Assembly: GCA_016647705.1 (NCBI GenBank)
Contig: CM028326.1
Coordinates: 27,218,901-27,282,900, forward strand
Direction: 5' to 3'
DNA length: 64,000 bases
Origin: Eucommia ulmoides
Taxonomy: Eukaryota; Streptophyta; Magnoliopsida; Garryales; Eucommiaceae
Position numbers and translations under genes: made by a program. The notes under the pieces were generated by a model, which worked only from the letters and a program-made list of their open reading frames with translations, was not told the DNA's origin and did no database searches. Below are positions 48,360-60,115 of the stretch, one piece after another. Positions within the stretch are counted from its first letter, which is position 1, and each line of letters starts with the position of its first letter.

Positions 48360-48850
48360 TATGCGATCGAAGAACTCTAGGAGAAGCAAATCCTCAGCCT
48401 GCTTAGAGTCCACAATTTGGTTAGTGTCCTTAAGACGAAGTTCTGGGCGCATTATTGATTGTGGATGTTAAAGGAGCTGCATGCAGCCTATCTTACCCTG
48501 GACTCTTACCATTACTTCGTTGACTTAGAGATGATAGAAGCAGAGAAGAGAGCGCATATGGAAGAGGCTAGGGCGTTAGAACTGGAGGTAGCGGTGGATA
48601 AGGAGTAGAAGAAGGCAAAGTCATTGAGGACTTAGTTGGAGATCTGTTGCTACCTTAGAGAGCGAGCAGAGGGTTAGAGTAAAGAGAGAAAAGGAAAAAT
48701 CTGAGAGCTAATCAAGTTTCTTTGCGAGTTCACGAAGGTGGACGTTTATCCCTCTAGTGAAGACGAGGACACTACCCCCTGGACCATGAAGCCCTCGCTC
48801 CTATCTCCATCGTCTGAAGAAGAAGAAGAAAGAAAGAACAAAAAAAGTCC
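48360..48850 (+). pseudogene. Antisense extra ORF remnant in the Tat element
   Basis: On the plus strand, opposite to gag-pol and between integrase and the 3' LTR, one frame stays readable for about 150 codons apart from five stops. It encodes coiled-coil-like sequence (EAEKRAHMEEARALELEVAV) and ends in an acidic Ser/Glu-rich tail (SPSSEEEEE). Three stops are TAG where CAG would fit and at least one is TGA where CGA would fit, the pattern of C-to-T decay of methylated DNA. Extra antisense ORFs at this place are known in some Tat elements; function is unknown. Confidence 0.5.
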
Positions 48851-49673
48851 TTTCTCTTTTAAAAAAAAAAAACTCTCTTTTATTGCTCTGTTTTTTTTTT
48901 TTTTAGAATATTAGTGCGGCTTTCTTGGCCTTATTTTGCTCTTCCTAATATTTTTTCTAACTGCGTTTTAGTTTCTGCGCATTCTTCTTTCAAATGTCAA
49001 GCATCAAAATTTGTAGAAATTTGTAGGAAACTTTCGAGTGTACAGATTAATTACCGTTTGTAGAAAAGATTTCAAATTTTAAATATGTTGAACTTGTAGG
49101 AACGAGTAGGCGATTTTAATTTTGTAGAAATAAGTTAGCTAAACGGATGACCTCCATACCCTGGGAAGGCCCGGTAGGGCTGTCTTGTTGGTTGGCTCAT
49201 GCCCTAGCATGTGAGTAATTCCAGATGGGGTTTTTAGGTCATCCTCTTACTGCCTACCTCTTAAGGTTTTAGGGTCATTCAGTGGAGTTTGTCCTAGTGT
49301 TGTGATAGACTACTCCAACCTGTTTGGTTAAGATCGTGCAGGGTCAGATAGGCCATGCCTAATCATTACGTGTAGAATTTGTAATTTTCACACTTTTGTC
49401 GAGTAATAAAACATTTGTAGAAATTTGAACTTTTATTCATTATTAGAAACTTAGTACATTGTGTAGAGGATCTACAAACAATATTCATACAAACAATATT
49501 CATTAGTAGTACTTCTTTAGGTGGTCCATATACCAAGGATTTCTCCATATTCGCCTTTTCATGTCTTCTAGTTGGTACATTCCTAACTGGACAACCTTAG
49601 TCGCTTTGTAGGGTTCTTCCCGATTGGGCCCAAACTTCCCTTATGTTTGGTCCTTGGTAGAAATTGAAACTTT

Positions 49674-50640
49674 TCAAAGGACTAATTCCCCTTCGTTAAA
49701 TAATCTAGGTCTCACTCTCCTGTTGTCATAACGCGCTATCTGTTGCTTGTAAGTTGCCTGTCGTATTTGAGCAAATGTTCTTTTTTCTTTTAGTAAGTCT
49801 AGGTTGGTCTCGAGCTCAAAATTGTTCAGTTCTGGATGGTAATACGTAACCTCTAGGGTAGGCATTCTCATTTCCATCGGGATCACCGCCTCGGAACCGA
49901 AGACCATCGAGAATGGGATTTCTCCCGTTAACACACCCGAAGTAGTGTGAAAGGAACGAGGGTAAATCCTTAACTAATTTTGACTTAGACCTTTCTAATC
50001 GAGTCTTTAAGCTATTAAGATGGTTATGTTGGTGACTTCCACTTGCCCGTTGGCTTGAGAAGGTCCCGACGTCGACATGTAATGATGGATCCCCAAGTCC
50101 TGACTTAGTGTTTTGAGCAGGGTACGATCGAATTGGGTTCTACGATCGCTAATAATAGCATGCGGAATCTCAAAGAGGCAGATTATATGTCTCTAAGAAA
50201 AATCCTTGATCTTGGTGTTCTTTATCTTAACTACTGCTTCTACTTCTACCTATTTGGAGAAGTAATTGATCGCCACTATTAAGAACTTTTTTTTTGGGCT
50301 GCTATAGGGAATGTACCCAGAATGACAATCCTCCATTGCACAAATAGCTATGGTCCTACTATTGGAGTTATCTCGGTATATGAAACGTTGATGAGGGGGT
50401 CACGTCGTTGGCATTTATCGCACCTCTTCAACACGTCTTTAGAGTTAGCCTCCATCGTAGACTAGAAGTATCCTTGTCATATTTCCTCATGTATCTCTCG
50501 AAGAACATAGTAGTCTTTTTCAAGATAGAGGCAACCTAAGAATGGTCCCAAGAAAGATCTCTCGTATAGGATCCCTCGGAGTAGGATGAATTGGGAGGCC
50601 CGGTATCGGACCTTTCTCACCTTGCTTATCTATTCGGGCA
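49674..50640 (-). pseudogene. Integrase remnant
   Basis: Around 50050-50100 the minus strand reads STSGPSQANGQVEVTN, the block holding the catalytic Glu of the DDE triad. 49674-49934 reads TGEIPFSMVFGSEAVIP and later ARYDNRRVRPR, the conserved C-terminal part. Stops separate the two. Confidence 0.8.
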
Positions 50641-50775
50641 GCACACCTTTACTAAGGTAGTTAAAAATAGGATTCAACCAGCTCGGCTGGTGTGCTACCA
50701 ATCCTATTTATTCTTCATCGCCTTCTTCGAAGTATAGTTATGCTAGGGTCTCCACCATAATCATCCTCAGGTCTT

Positions 50776-51003
50776 TCATGCTACGGAATCTGCGTATTTG
50801 TTCTTCTCCCTTGGGATTTTCTTAATACTAAACTTGGCAAACTTTTGAGCCAGTAGCATTGCTCTTCCCAAGTAGGCAACCATCTTGGTCTCTTTAGCGA
50901 CATACTCTCGGCTTACTTGATTTGCAACTAGTAGCGAGTCATAGTAAATCTCTACTTCGGTCGCTCCAAGCTCTCCCAAGATTTTAAGTACATAGACTAA
51001 CAC
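50776..51003 (-). pseudogene. RNase H remnant (Tat-type, extra RNase H)
   Basis: Contains EIYYDSLLVANQVSREY and IPREKNKYADSVA, matching the plant Tat-lineage RNase H with its YSDSxLVVxQV and IPRxxNxxADxLA signature. The expected catalytic Asp and Glu positions cannot be verified in such a short remnant. Confidence 0.75.
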
Positions 51004-51679
51004 TTCATTCTCAACTTCGTTGTTGTTTGCTTTGAAGCTAAACCTGAGTATGTATTCTATAGTATTCTCCTATGGTGTTCGAATCACCTTACAAGCCCTA
51101 GAGTCGTTCTAGTTTGATGATTTATCCTGAAATACAATCCAAGCGATCGAGCTTTATCAATCTTTTCCTTTACCGGTAGCTTCAGTTGTTGGGTCTTTAT
51201 TTTCGGGAAACGTTGTCTTGCCAATAAAGTTAACCAGGGCATGGCCATTTATGGTGATTTGTGGCCTATACTCGATGTGGAACTCCCTGAGTTCACGAGA
51301 CCAATTGATTAGTCTTCCCTATATTTCTAGTCGGTGCAAGATTACACTTAGAAGCTGGTTCATGAGGACCGCTATCGGGTGAGCTTGGAAGTAATGTCTA
51401 AGCTTTTTAGAAAAATATCAAGGCATAGGCGATTAGTTACAAATTATGATATCTCGTCTCTACCCTAGTTAAGGCGTGGCTCACATAATAGATCAATCTA
51501 TGACCGTTGTCCTCTTCTATCACTAATGCCGGGCTCACTGCCGTCACAGAAGCGACGAAGGATACAAAAATCTCTTACCCAAGGCTCGATGTGCTCAAAG
51601 TTAGTATAGAGGAGGGGTACCTCTTCATGGCCTGGAAAGCGTCCTCAAATTAGTTTGCCCATTCCAAGGTTTTGCTCTA

Positions 51680-52440
51680 TTAGCGTGTTTTGAAAAATAT
51701 AAGACACTTATTTAAGGATCTTGAAATGAATCGGTAGAGGGCCACCAGACTCCCGGTTAAGCTATGGACTTCTTTAATTGTCCTTGGCAACTTCATCTCT
51801 TGGATGGTTTTGATTTGATTGGGACTGGCTTCCATACTCCTCTTCATAGCCATGTGGACGAGTAATTTCTTGACACTTATACCCAAAACATATTTTCTCG
51901 AGTTGAGTCTTATCCCATGCTCCCTCAAAATATCAAAACAATCTTGTAAATCTGCAATGTCGTCAGTTGCTTCTCTACTTTTCATGAACATGTCGTCTAT
52001 ATAGACCTCCATAGTTTTTTTCAGTAAGCGGGAGAACATTCGTTAACCAGCCTTTGATAGGTTTGCCCAACATTCTTCAATCCAAAAGGCATAACTCGGT
52101 AGCAGTGTAAGCCTTTGTCGGTTATGAAGGTTGTCTTCTCTTTATCGGGTTGTATCCTAAGAATGCATCCAAGAAGCTCTGTAAATTGAATTTCGTCATC
52201 TTATCAACGATAACGTTAATCACTGGGAGGAGGAAGCAGTCCCTCGAGAGAGCCTTGTTGAGGTTGGTAAAGTCCACACACTAGCGCTATTTACATGTCT
52301 TTGTCTTCACCAACACCACGTTGGCCAACCAAAGTGGGCAGTAAATCTCTTCCATGGTTTCAGCATTAAGTAACTTATTCGTTTCCTCCTCGATGATCTT
52401 TTGTCTCTTTGGTCCTAACTTCATTCTCTTCTGTCAAAAG
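51680..52440 (-). pseudogene. Reverse transcriptase remnant
   Basis: The open piece 51680-52039 carries YIDDM (the catalytic YxDD box), and the following LTG..AALxRFISRS-type connection wording. Upstream (52040-52440) MPFGLKN-like and VDFTxLN-like blocks are seen in shifting frames. Multiple lesions, not functional. Wording is typical of Tat elements. Confidence 0.8.
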
Positions 52441-53099
52441 AAATGAATATTTGGATCCATGTTGAGACAATGCACTGAGATAGGTAGGTTGATCCAGGGC
52501 AGATCTTTATGTGACCAGGAGAACACGTTATGGCTCGCCATAGTAGCTCGACGAGCTTCTTTCTCAATTCATTAGGTAGTGCCAAGATGATTTGAATGGT
52601 TCATCCTTCTATCGTTGGGTAGATTCACACTTCAACCATTTATTTTCCTAGACGGGTATAAGTATGGTCTTGTCTTGCTTGACTCTCAGATCGATGATTT
52701 TTCCTCATTTTAAAGTTTTGTCTATATCCCCCGGCAAGAAGTCCTCATCCTCTCAAATATGTAATTTCCATTTAGGGATCTATCTCTCAATCATGAAATA
52801 TTCTCTTTCCACTTTCTAGCTTCCTCACACTTTCCCAACCCCGTTATTCGTTGATAACTTCATGGTTAAGTGATCCATTGAAGTGATCACCTTTAGCCTA
52901 TTCAGATAGGGTCGACCTATGATGGCATTATAAGTCTATGGGCTATCCTCCACCATGAACCTTATGCCGATAGTGGCATGTTTGGGTTTAATTCCAACAG
53001 TGACTTACAGTGTAGTCCATCCCAATGGCTTGAGGTTTTCCCCCCAAAGACGAATAAGGGAGTCATCATGGGCTTTAGGTTGTCGAGGTCGATCCCCAT

Positions 53100-53223
53100 T
53101 ATGTTAAATTCTGAAAGTTATCATTTTTATCGAACTCCCACTATCAACCAGAACTCGTGCCACGTTATAGTTGGCAATTCGTAGGGTCGCAACTAGAGCG
53201 CTTCCATGCAGAGTGTGGCCCCC
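53100..53223 (-). pseudogene. Protease remnant of the Tat element
   Basis: The minus strand encodes ALVATLRIANYNVARVLVDS followed by GSS, the aspartic protease active-site region (D-S-G-S-S in place of the common D-G/S-G-S-S). The solo LTR at 53224 interrupts the frame immediately upstream. Confidence 0.7.
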
Positions 53224-54817
53224 TGTCACACCCCACCCCGGGCGCCAGTCACCCATGGGGCCAACGTGACGCTGACACGACAACCCCCGGCGACGTAAAC
53301 AAAACCAGAAAGCAACAGGAAGCATTCATCATCATTTTTTTTTGTTTGTACAATCACAAACTCATGTCATAAAGCGGTTTCTTCTACTAGGGACACACCC
53401 GTCCCTGAGATTCTAAATACAGCAAGAGGAAAAACGACAATGAACCTATGCTAGGTTCGCCTCCGACTGCACCTCCAAAAATACCCCCAGTCTGCTAAAC
53501 CGCCGACAGATTCTACCCAGTGCTAGCAGGGGACCGACTCCTAGCTACTTCGCCTGCGAGTGTACTGCCTTCTTTTAGTAAAACATTCTCATACAATAAT
53601 AACGTACCGTAAAAAGAAAACATTTTTGCACATACATCTAGATATATACATGGTGGAAATAAAGCAATTATTTATAGGTTTCATTGCAGAATTACCCATC
53701 ATAAATATCCTACTGACCATTATCATAAAGTAATAAGATATCCAGTACGAATAAATACCACATTTCAAACCACCACACACGTACACTGGCTAGCCATAGT
53801 GATCGTTTTAACCTCACGATCGGGAGTTGCAACGGTACCGTAACATTCATAGGAATGCCTTCCTACAAAATATCCACACCCCTTTTTGGGAAGAAATACA
53901 ATCCACACCCCTTACGGGGAGAAATATAATCCACACCCCTTTCGGGGAGAACAGTCATGACATCGTCAAAATCAAATGCAATATCCTCGAATCGCAACTC
54001 AATAACTATCACTTACTCAAAATCATCAAACCACCACGTCTACCACTTTTCTCAAACCAGCTTTTAAATTCAAAAATCATACTTTATATCTTCTTTTAAA
54101 GAAACCGTCTGGTTTATCAATTCCACTTTTTCCACCATTTATTTTTAGAAAACCAGGCATTTTTAGAAAAATAGATGTTTCTTATTCTCTTTTGAAAAAC
54201 GCCGTCTAATTTCACCAAATCCAGCGGAAATTCATTTTCAGTTCCTTTTCGAAAACTATCGAAATTCAGTTTACCACCTTATTCAAATCGTGCGTGATCC
54301 ACATCATTTATAAATTCACATAGTTTAAATGTTCACATATTTCATCATATACATTTGTAGAAAAATAGTTTGGCAAGAAGATAGTGCACTCACCTCTCTT
54401 CTTGTGCTACCGTAACTGCACCGTCCAAAGCCTTTCGGGATGCTAGCGTTTGCGAACCTAATAACGATAGGGTCTAAATTAATATTTTAAAATAACCTAA
54501 CATACAATGCTGACCTTTATTTTCATATTTCTCATTCCCCGAATTAATTATACCAAATTGTTATCTATACCCCTTTTCCTGTATCTATATTAACTGTACG
54601 ATATTACTAGGATTAGTGGTTACGCAATTATCGTAACGAATATAAAATTTACTGCTAACAATTTACTTAGATGGGGATAATAATTAATGATTTAAGATAT
54701 TAATCCATGAAGTCATTATTTATTCCGAATTACTCACCGGTCCCTAATTGGGTTTCTGATTTTTCTGCTGGGGTGGTTTGTGTAATTAGTTCTTTTTTTT
54801 TTTTTTTTTTTTTTTTC

Positions 54818-54848
<31 letters not shown>

Positions 54849-55880
54849 CCTCTTCTTCTTCGTTCTCTCTTTTTTTTCTTTTTTTTGTGCTCTGTTCCGG
54901 CCTTCCACCGTCCCCGCCGCCGACGACGCCATCCCTGCCTCACCAGCCCCTTCGCCGGCGACTCACCATCCACAAACAGTGGACAGCCCACACCCCCGAA
55001 GCCGCTACACCAACGGCAAACGGCATGCACACACACACGGCATGCACACACACACACACACGCACAGTTCCGTCAACGTAACGTCGCCGGAGCTCCGGTC
55101 ACCACTATCGTCTACAGCTGTCGCCGGCTACCCGAACAGACACGCACACTCAGTCCCCTCCCGCACACACACACTCCGCCGGCGACCCAACAATGCCGCC
55201 GAACACCCTACATGTCTACCCACCTAATGGCCTATGCACCCCCTGCCCGTTTAACTTCTGTCGAACGGCAACCAAGGGCCGATCACCTACCGGAAAGAAA
55301 TAGAAACAGAATACTTATAAGGACTTACCGAACAATGAAGCCGAACGGCGATCGGTCACCCCGTTGACGAACTCCCCCCTTCCCACGGCTGCCGCGGCAA
55401 ACCACCGGGAATTCCACGAGATCGTTCTCACAGCAGTGGCCACCGGAACATACCCAGGCCGCCACGGGACACACGCCTTGCCTTCTCGCCGGCAGCACGG
55501 AGATCTGACATTTTCCTTTTCTCTCTCTCTAGATTTTCGAATTTCCCTTTCCCTTCTTCCCTGAATTCTCGCCTCATCACACGGAAAGGGGAAATTTAAC
55601 GCATGGGTCTAGTGGTTTTAGACTGATTTGAGCCTGCCACGTTGCCCCTCGATCCTTGCTCCTTGCCGGTGAGTTACCGTCCATGTGCCGGGTGTCGGTG
55701 CACGTATATATAAAAAAAAATTACACTTTCCTCCCCTTGTTTTCTTTTGGATTTTCGGTTTAGTATATTTTGATTTAAAAAAATTTCAAAATTATAATCC
55801 TTGCCCCTAACATTTTTGTTACATTTTCTTTTTCGTAATTTAATAATTTATTTACCCTAAAATTCTCTAACGTCCTGTAA
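53224..55880 (-). mobile_element. Family-A LTR (A4) nested between gag and protease
   Basis: The 3' end is intact at 53224 (TGTCACACCCC on the plus strand). It contains the arm-bounded segment 53551-54395, the GNRA-type hairpins at 53879-53947 and, in the 5' part, long T runs (54794-54848) and a CA/GC-rich leader (54890-55500). The expected TGTAAGACC start is not found near 55880 and no TSD is visible, so the 5' end is damaged. The 160-codon plus-strand ORF at 54885-55367 follows the GC-rich leader and is not considered a gene. Confidence 0.7.
53879..53947 (-). repeat. Stem-loop array with GNRA loops (LTR A4)
   Basis: Read on the minus strand the three units are CCCC-GAAA-GGGG (53947-53936), CCCC-GTAA-GGGG (53919-53908) and a degenerate CCC-AAAAA-GGGG (53890-53879), 28-29 bp apart and joined by TGTGGATT(A/G)TATTTCT. 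Both good loops fit GNRA. The array is followed by TAGGA...TCCTA and the inverse of CCCGATCG, in the same order as in copies A1 and A2. Confidence 0.75.
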
Positions 55881-55884
55881 TGCC

Positions 55885-56902
55885 GTCATTAGCCACGAGG
55901 GCCTTAGTCACCTGGAAGATGTAATTTTCTACTTTCCCATTGTTTCTCGGAACATGAGCCCTTTGCTCAGACTTGGATGGCTCTCCTGAGGAGAATTCTT
56001 TTGGATAGCCCCTATCTTTCTATGAACTTAAGACTGGTTTGGGTTCTCATCTTCTCTTTGGTCATTATGTTCCTGGTTTACTGTGAACTTCTCAAATGGC
56101 TCCTCTGAACAAGGTCTTAGATATTGTTCTTGAGGTCATAACAATTGTCAATGGTGTATCCATGATCTCAGTGGAAATCACACCACTTATCGAAGCTAGC
56201 GATCTTTTCCCTATTCCTTAAGGATTGGGGCCACTTGACCAATTTCTTGTCCCTTATTTGCATCAGTTCGTCCCCAATGAAGTGTTTAAGGGAGAGAAGT
56301 TCATGTAGCAGGGAGGTGATCCTGACCTCCCTAGCATCTTGTGGGGGCCCTGCTCTCTGTCCTTCGTTTCTTATTTGACTTAGTATTGTCTTGACCATAC
56401 CGATTGTAGCTTGGCTCTTCGTCCTTTCGCTTTATCCTTCAGTCTTTCTATTCTTCTGCTCAGGCTTGATAAACATCTTCAACTGATATTAACTCAATTG
56501 AAAAGACAAATGCTGAAGATATTATTTTTGGCAGCGCTCGGGCCATCTAGTAGAGGAAATAATTTTTTAAATCTCTCTCATCAGTGTTGTAAAAACCATC
56601 CGATCATTCAGATCCTCCACTTGCAAAACCTCTATAAAAATGCTTCAATTCGTATGTCTTTCCCCTGTCGCGGATCCAATAGGATGGGTTCTTACCTCTA
56701 CGCTTACTACTTATGAACTTGTGATCGCTGGAGCTTTCATCCATTTTCGGCAATGGATTGTGCTTCACTATAGGGGGCACAAACTGTGAGGTATTGGTGG
56801 TGGCGGTGGTAGTTGGTTTTGGCCGGTCATCCTCTGTACACTCTGGGAAAGGTCACGAACCTCCCTCATCTGATCCATCAACAGCGAAGAGGATTCACCA
56901 GA
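55885..56902 (-). pseudogene. gag remnant of the Tat element
   Basis: Minus-strand fragments show gag wording: a Pro-rich stretch near 56790-56820, the phrase QVEDLNDRMVFTTLM near 56590-56640, and WCDFHxDHGYTIDNCYDLK-like sequence near 56120-56180, the usual block before the protease. The gag start lies at 62492, before the insertion at 56908-~62405. Stops and frameshifts make it non-functional. Confidence 0.65.
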
Positions 56903-59084
56903 AGGGTTGATAGATGAATTTTATCTATCTATTTTCAAACCAAATTTGGTTGTTTTTTAGTATTTTTATTAAGTTTTAATTTATTTTTATTTATTTTTGT
57001 TTAAAATAGGGGTTAGGAGCGAAAACGGTCGAAAAACGAGAAAAACGGTGGAAAAATGATCAAGAAGATCAAATATTCAAAGCAGCGTTTCACCGCTACA
57101 GCGGTCATCCCACCGCTGCAGTAGTGAAATAACAGAGAGTTTCCTAAGTTTTGATCGCTCACAGCTACAGCAATGATAAAGCAGAAAGCCTGCCGACATG
57201 TCCACCATTGCAGGGTTGATAAAGCAGAAAGCCTACCGAAATGTCCACCGCTGCAGCGGTCAATGACCACCTGTTTTAGATATTTTCTAAATATTTTGTT
57301 TTATTCCCTTTTTGTTCCCAATCGTTCCGACTATTCTTAGAACACTTAGGGAGTGTTTTTTAGTGTTCTAAGAAAGCTCTCAACCAACCAAAGAGGAGGA
57401 ACACATTTGGAGAAAATGAAACAAGATCGGAGCGATTTTTACGGACGCCACCTTTAGATAACGGCTATTCTCCCTTGTTTCTCTCTTTATTCTTAACTTC
57501 TTTTTGGTTGTTTGATCATGCATATATTGTTTATCGTTGAATATATGGTTATGGCCAAGAGTTGAATACTAATTATCTATGAGATTGATGTAGTTTACTA
57601 ATATACTGATTATCCCCTGGTTGTTTTTCAAGGTCATGCGTAATGTTCATTCATGTGTATTCTGTGTGATTGATATTTCATTGTGGTAAAAGTTATTGTG
57701 GATCCTAACATGCATGAGCACTTAAACTCAACGTATAACTATCCACTTGATTTGACGTCAATTATCTGTTAGCCAAGTTCATGACAATAGGGATTCTAGA
57801 ACCCAATTTGGGTGAAATTCGAGGTGAAATCCTTGGCGAGGTAATTTAGGAAATATGATGTAGGCATTCATTTTGATCGCTTGAGTCTTTGAAGCTTACC
57901 TTGTTATATGTTTATCCCTTGTTACTCTGTCTAAACCGGAAAGCTGTTTCAATTCTGAACACGTAACTAATACCCTGGCCAATTAAAAAAATTATTTCCA
58001 AACTTTTATCGCTAAACCTAAGGCACAAATCGAGTGAAATCAAGTTAGCGTTTGTTATGCTACTTGAAGTGAGCAGTTGGGTTTTGGGCGAACTATTGAT
58101 TGGTTCGGTATTCGAGTACTCACTTTCATTTTTCTATCGTATTTCCACACCCATCAAATTGTACAAAATCAAATAAGTTTTGGGGTGTGTTTGTAAAAAA
58201 AAAAAAAAAAAGAGCGAGAAAAATAATAAATATAGTTTTATTTTTGGTTTGTCTTGACAAGTGAGTACTACGTTTTCAAATATAAGTTCATGGTTGTTTT
58301 GAATTAATTTGCGTGGGGTTACGAGTGTGATTAAGCCAAGTGTTGTGCCTCGGGTATCGTTAAGTTAATAACGTTAACTTGTTTTTATATTCATGATATA
58401 TCCTTGGCCATTTGACCATAAAGCGAACCAAGTCCTATTGATCTTTTTGAATTTCCAAGCCTACATTATTGGAACCCAGTATGGTATATGGATTTCCTAT
58501 ACCTTTTTGGTTTTAGTCATGAACTCTGTTGGTGGATAATCTAGTTCCGTCTGTGAATGGTTATATGATTGAGTTTTCGCACACACACACTTAAATAGAA
58601 TCTAGAATGGTGCTTACTGCTATTGAATGTTGAAATTTTAGAACACCACATGGTGCGTTTTACTCTTGAAATCGATATGATTGAGGGCTAATGAAGGAAA
58701 ACTTTTTGGTCGTTAGATGAATTTCAAAACTTACATGTTATTTTTTAGTTTGTTTGTGTTTTTCGTTTTTAGTAATTAAAGTCGTTAATAGTTGTGGTAG
58801 TTTTTTTTTTTTACGTGGGTGTTTTGCTCGATAACTAACAAAATTTCAAGTTTTGGGATATTTGATAAGTGAATTTTATCTATCTATTTCCAAATCGAAT
58901 TTGATAGTTTTCGAGTATTTTTATTAAGTTTTAATTTATTTTTATTTACTTTTGTTTAAAATAGGAGTTAGGAGTGAAAATGGTCGAAAAACGAGAAAAA
59001 TGGTGGAAAAACGATCAAGAGGATCAAATATTCAAAGCAGCAGTTCCACTGTTGCAACGGTCTGCAACAGTCACCCCACCGTTG

Positions 59085-59203
59085 CAGCGGTGAAACAACA
59101 AAGAGTTACCTATGTTCTAATCTCTCACCGCTATAGCGGTGATAAATTAGAAATCCTACCGTCATGCCCACCGCTGCAGCGGTGAATCCACCGTTGCAAC
59201 GGT
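59085..59203 (+). repeat. Array of perfect short palindromes in the LTR
   Basis: CACCGCTATAGCGGTG (59126-59141), ACCGCTGCAGCGGT (59170-59183) and ACCGTTGCAACGGT (59190-59203) are perfect palindromes. Related imperfect ones lie at 59047-59095. The other LTR copy has the counterparts at 57092-57262, partly decayed. Confidence 0.85.
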
Positions 59204-60115
59204 CAATGGCCATATGTGTTAGATATTTTCTATATATTTTGTTTTGTTCCCTTTTTGTTCCCAATCATTTTGACTATTCTTAGAACACTTAGGGAGTGTT
59301 TTTGAGTGTTCTAAGAAAGCTCTCAACCAACTAAAGAGGAGGAACACATTTGGAGAAGAGGAAACAAGATCGGAGTGGTTTTTACAGACGCCACATTCAG
59401 ATAACAACTATTCTCCCTTGTTTCTCTCTTTATTCTTAACTTCTTTTTTGGTTGTTTGATCATGTATATATTGTTTATCATTGAATATATGGTTATGGCT
59501 AAGAGCTGAACACTGATTATCTATGGGATTGATGTAGTTTACTAATATACGTCGTTTGTTTAATCTTTATTTCGTTATCAGTTGTTCTTTCCTATTCGAT
59601 TGTGTTTACCGTTCTTCTTCATTTATATTCTTGTTTAGATATATTGAGATATCAGGGTTTGACACTCGGGAGAGGTAATCCCGAATTCGGACTAGGGTTT
59701 AAACACAACGTGACAATCTAATAACCCGAGAGATCGTTAGAAAGTATGCAATCCGCGAGGTTGGGGCCAGACTCATGTGACTAAGTGTCGTATAGACGCT
59801 CGAGGGGGACTTCGGCATTGACGCGAAATCCCATATTCATTCACTTTACACTCGGGAGAGGTAGTGAGTGAGTTTTCGATACCTAGATTGTCGGATAGTT
59901 TGAACACCGTTACTGTAAACTAGATTGAATCAAACACGTATACGTAAATGAAGTTAATCCCTAAATAATCTATTCTCATATAATATATTTAGTCTTATAG
60001 TTTAATTAATTATTAATTTAGTATATTATTTATTAAAAACAAAAACCCTATTTTTATCGCCTAAATAAAGTTCGGTTATGATAATCGCGGTACTTAATGA
60101 CAATGTAATCCAATC

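Noticed and set aside
54885..55367. 160-codon plus-strand ORF, the longest non-kinase plus ORF
   Set aside because: Lies antisense in the GC-rich leader of LTR A4, overlaps ORFs in other frames, and is dominated by His/Thr/Pro repeats.
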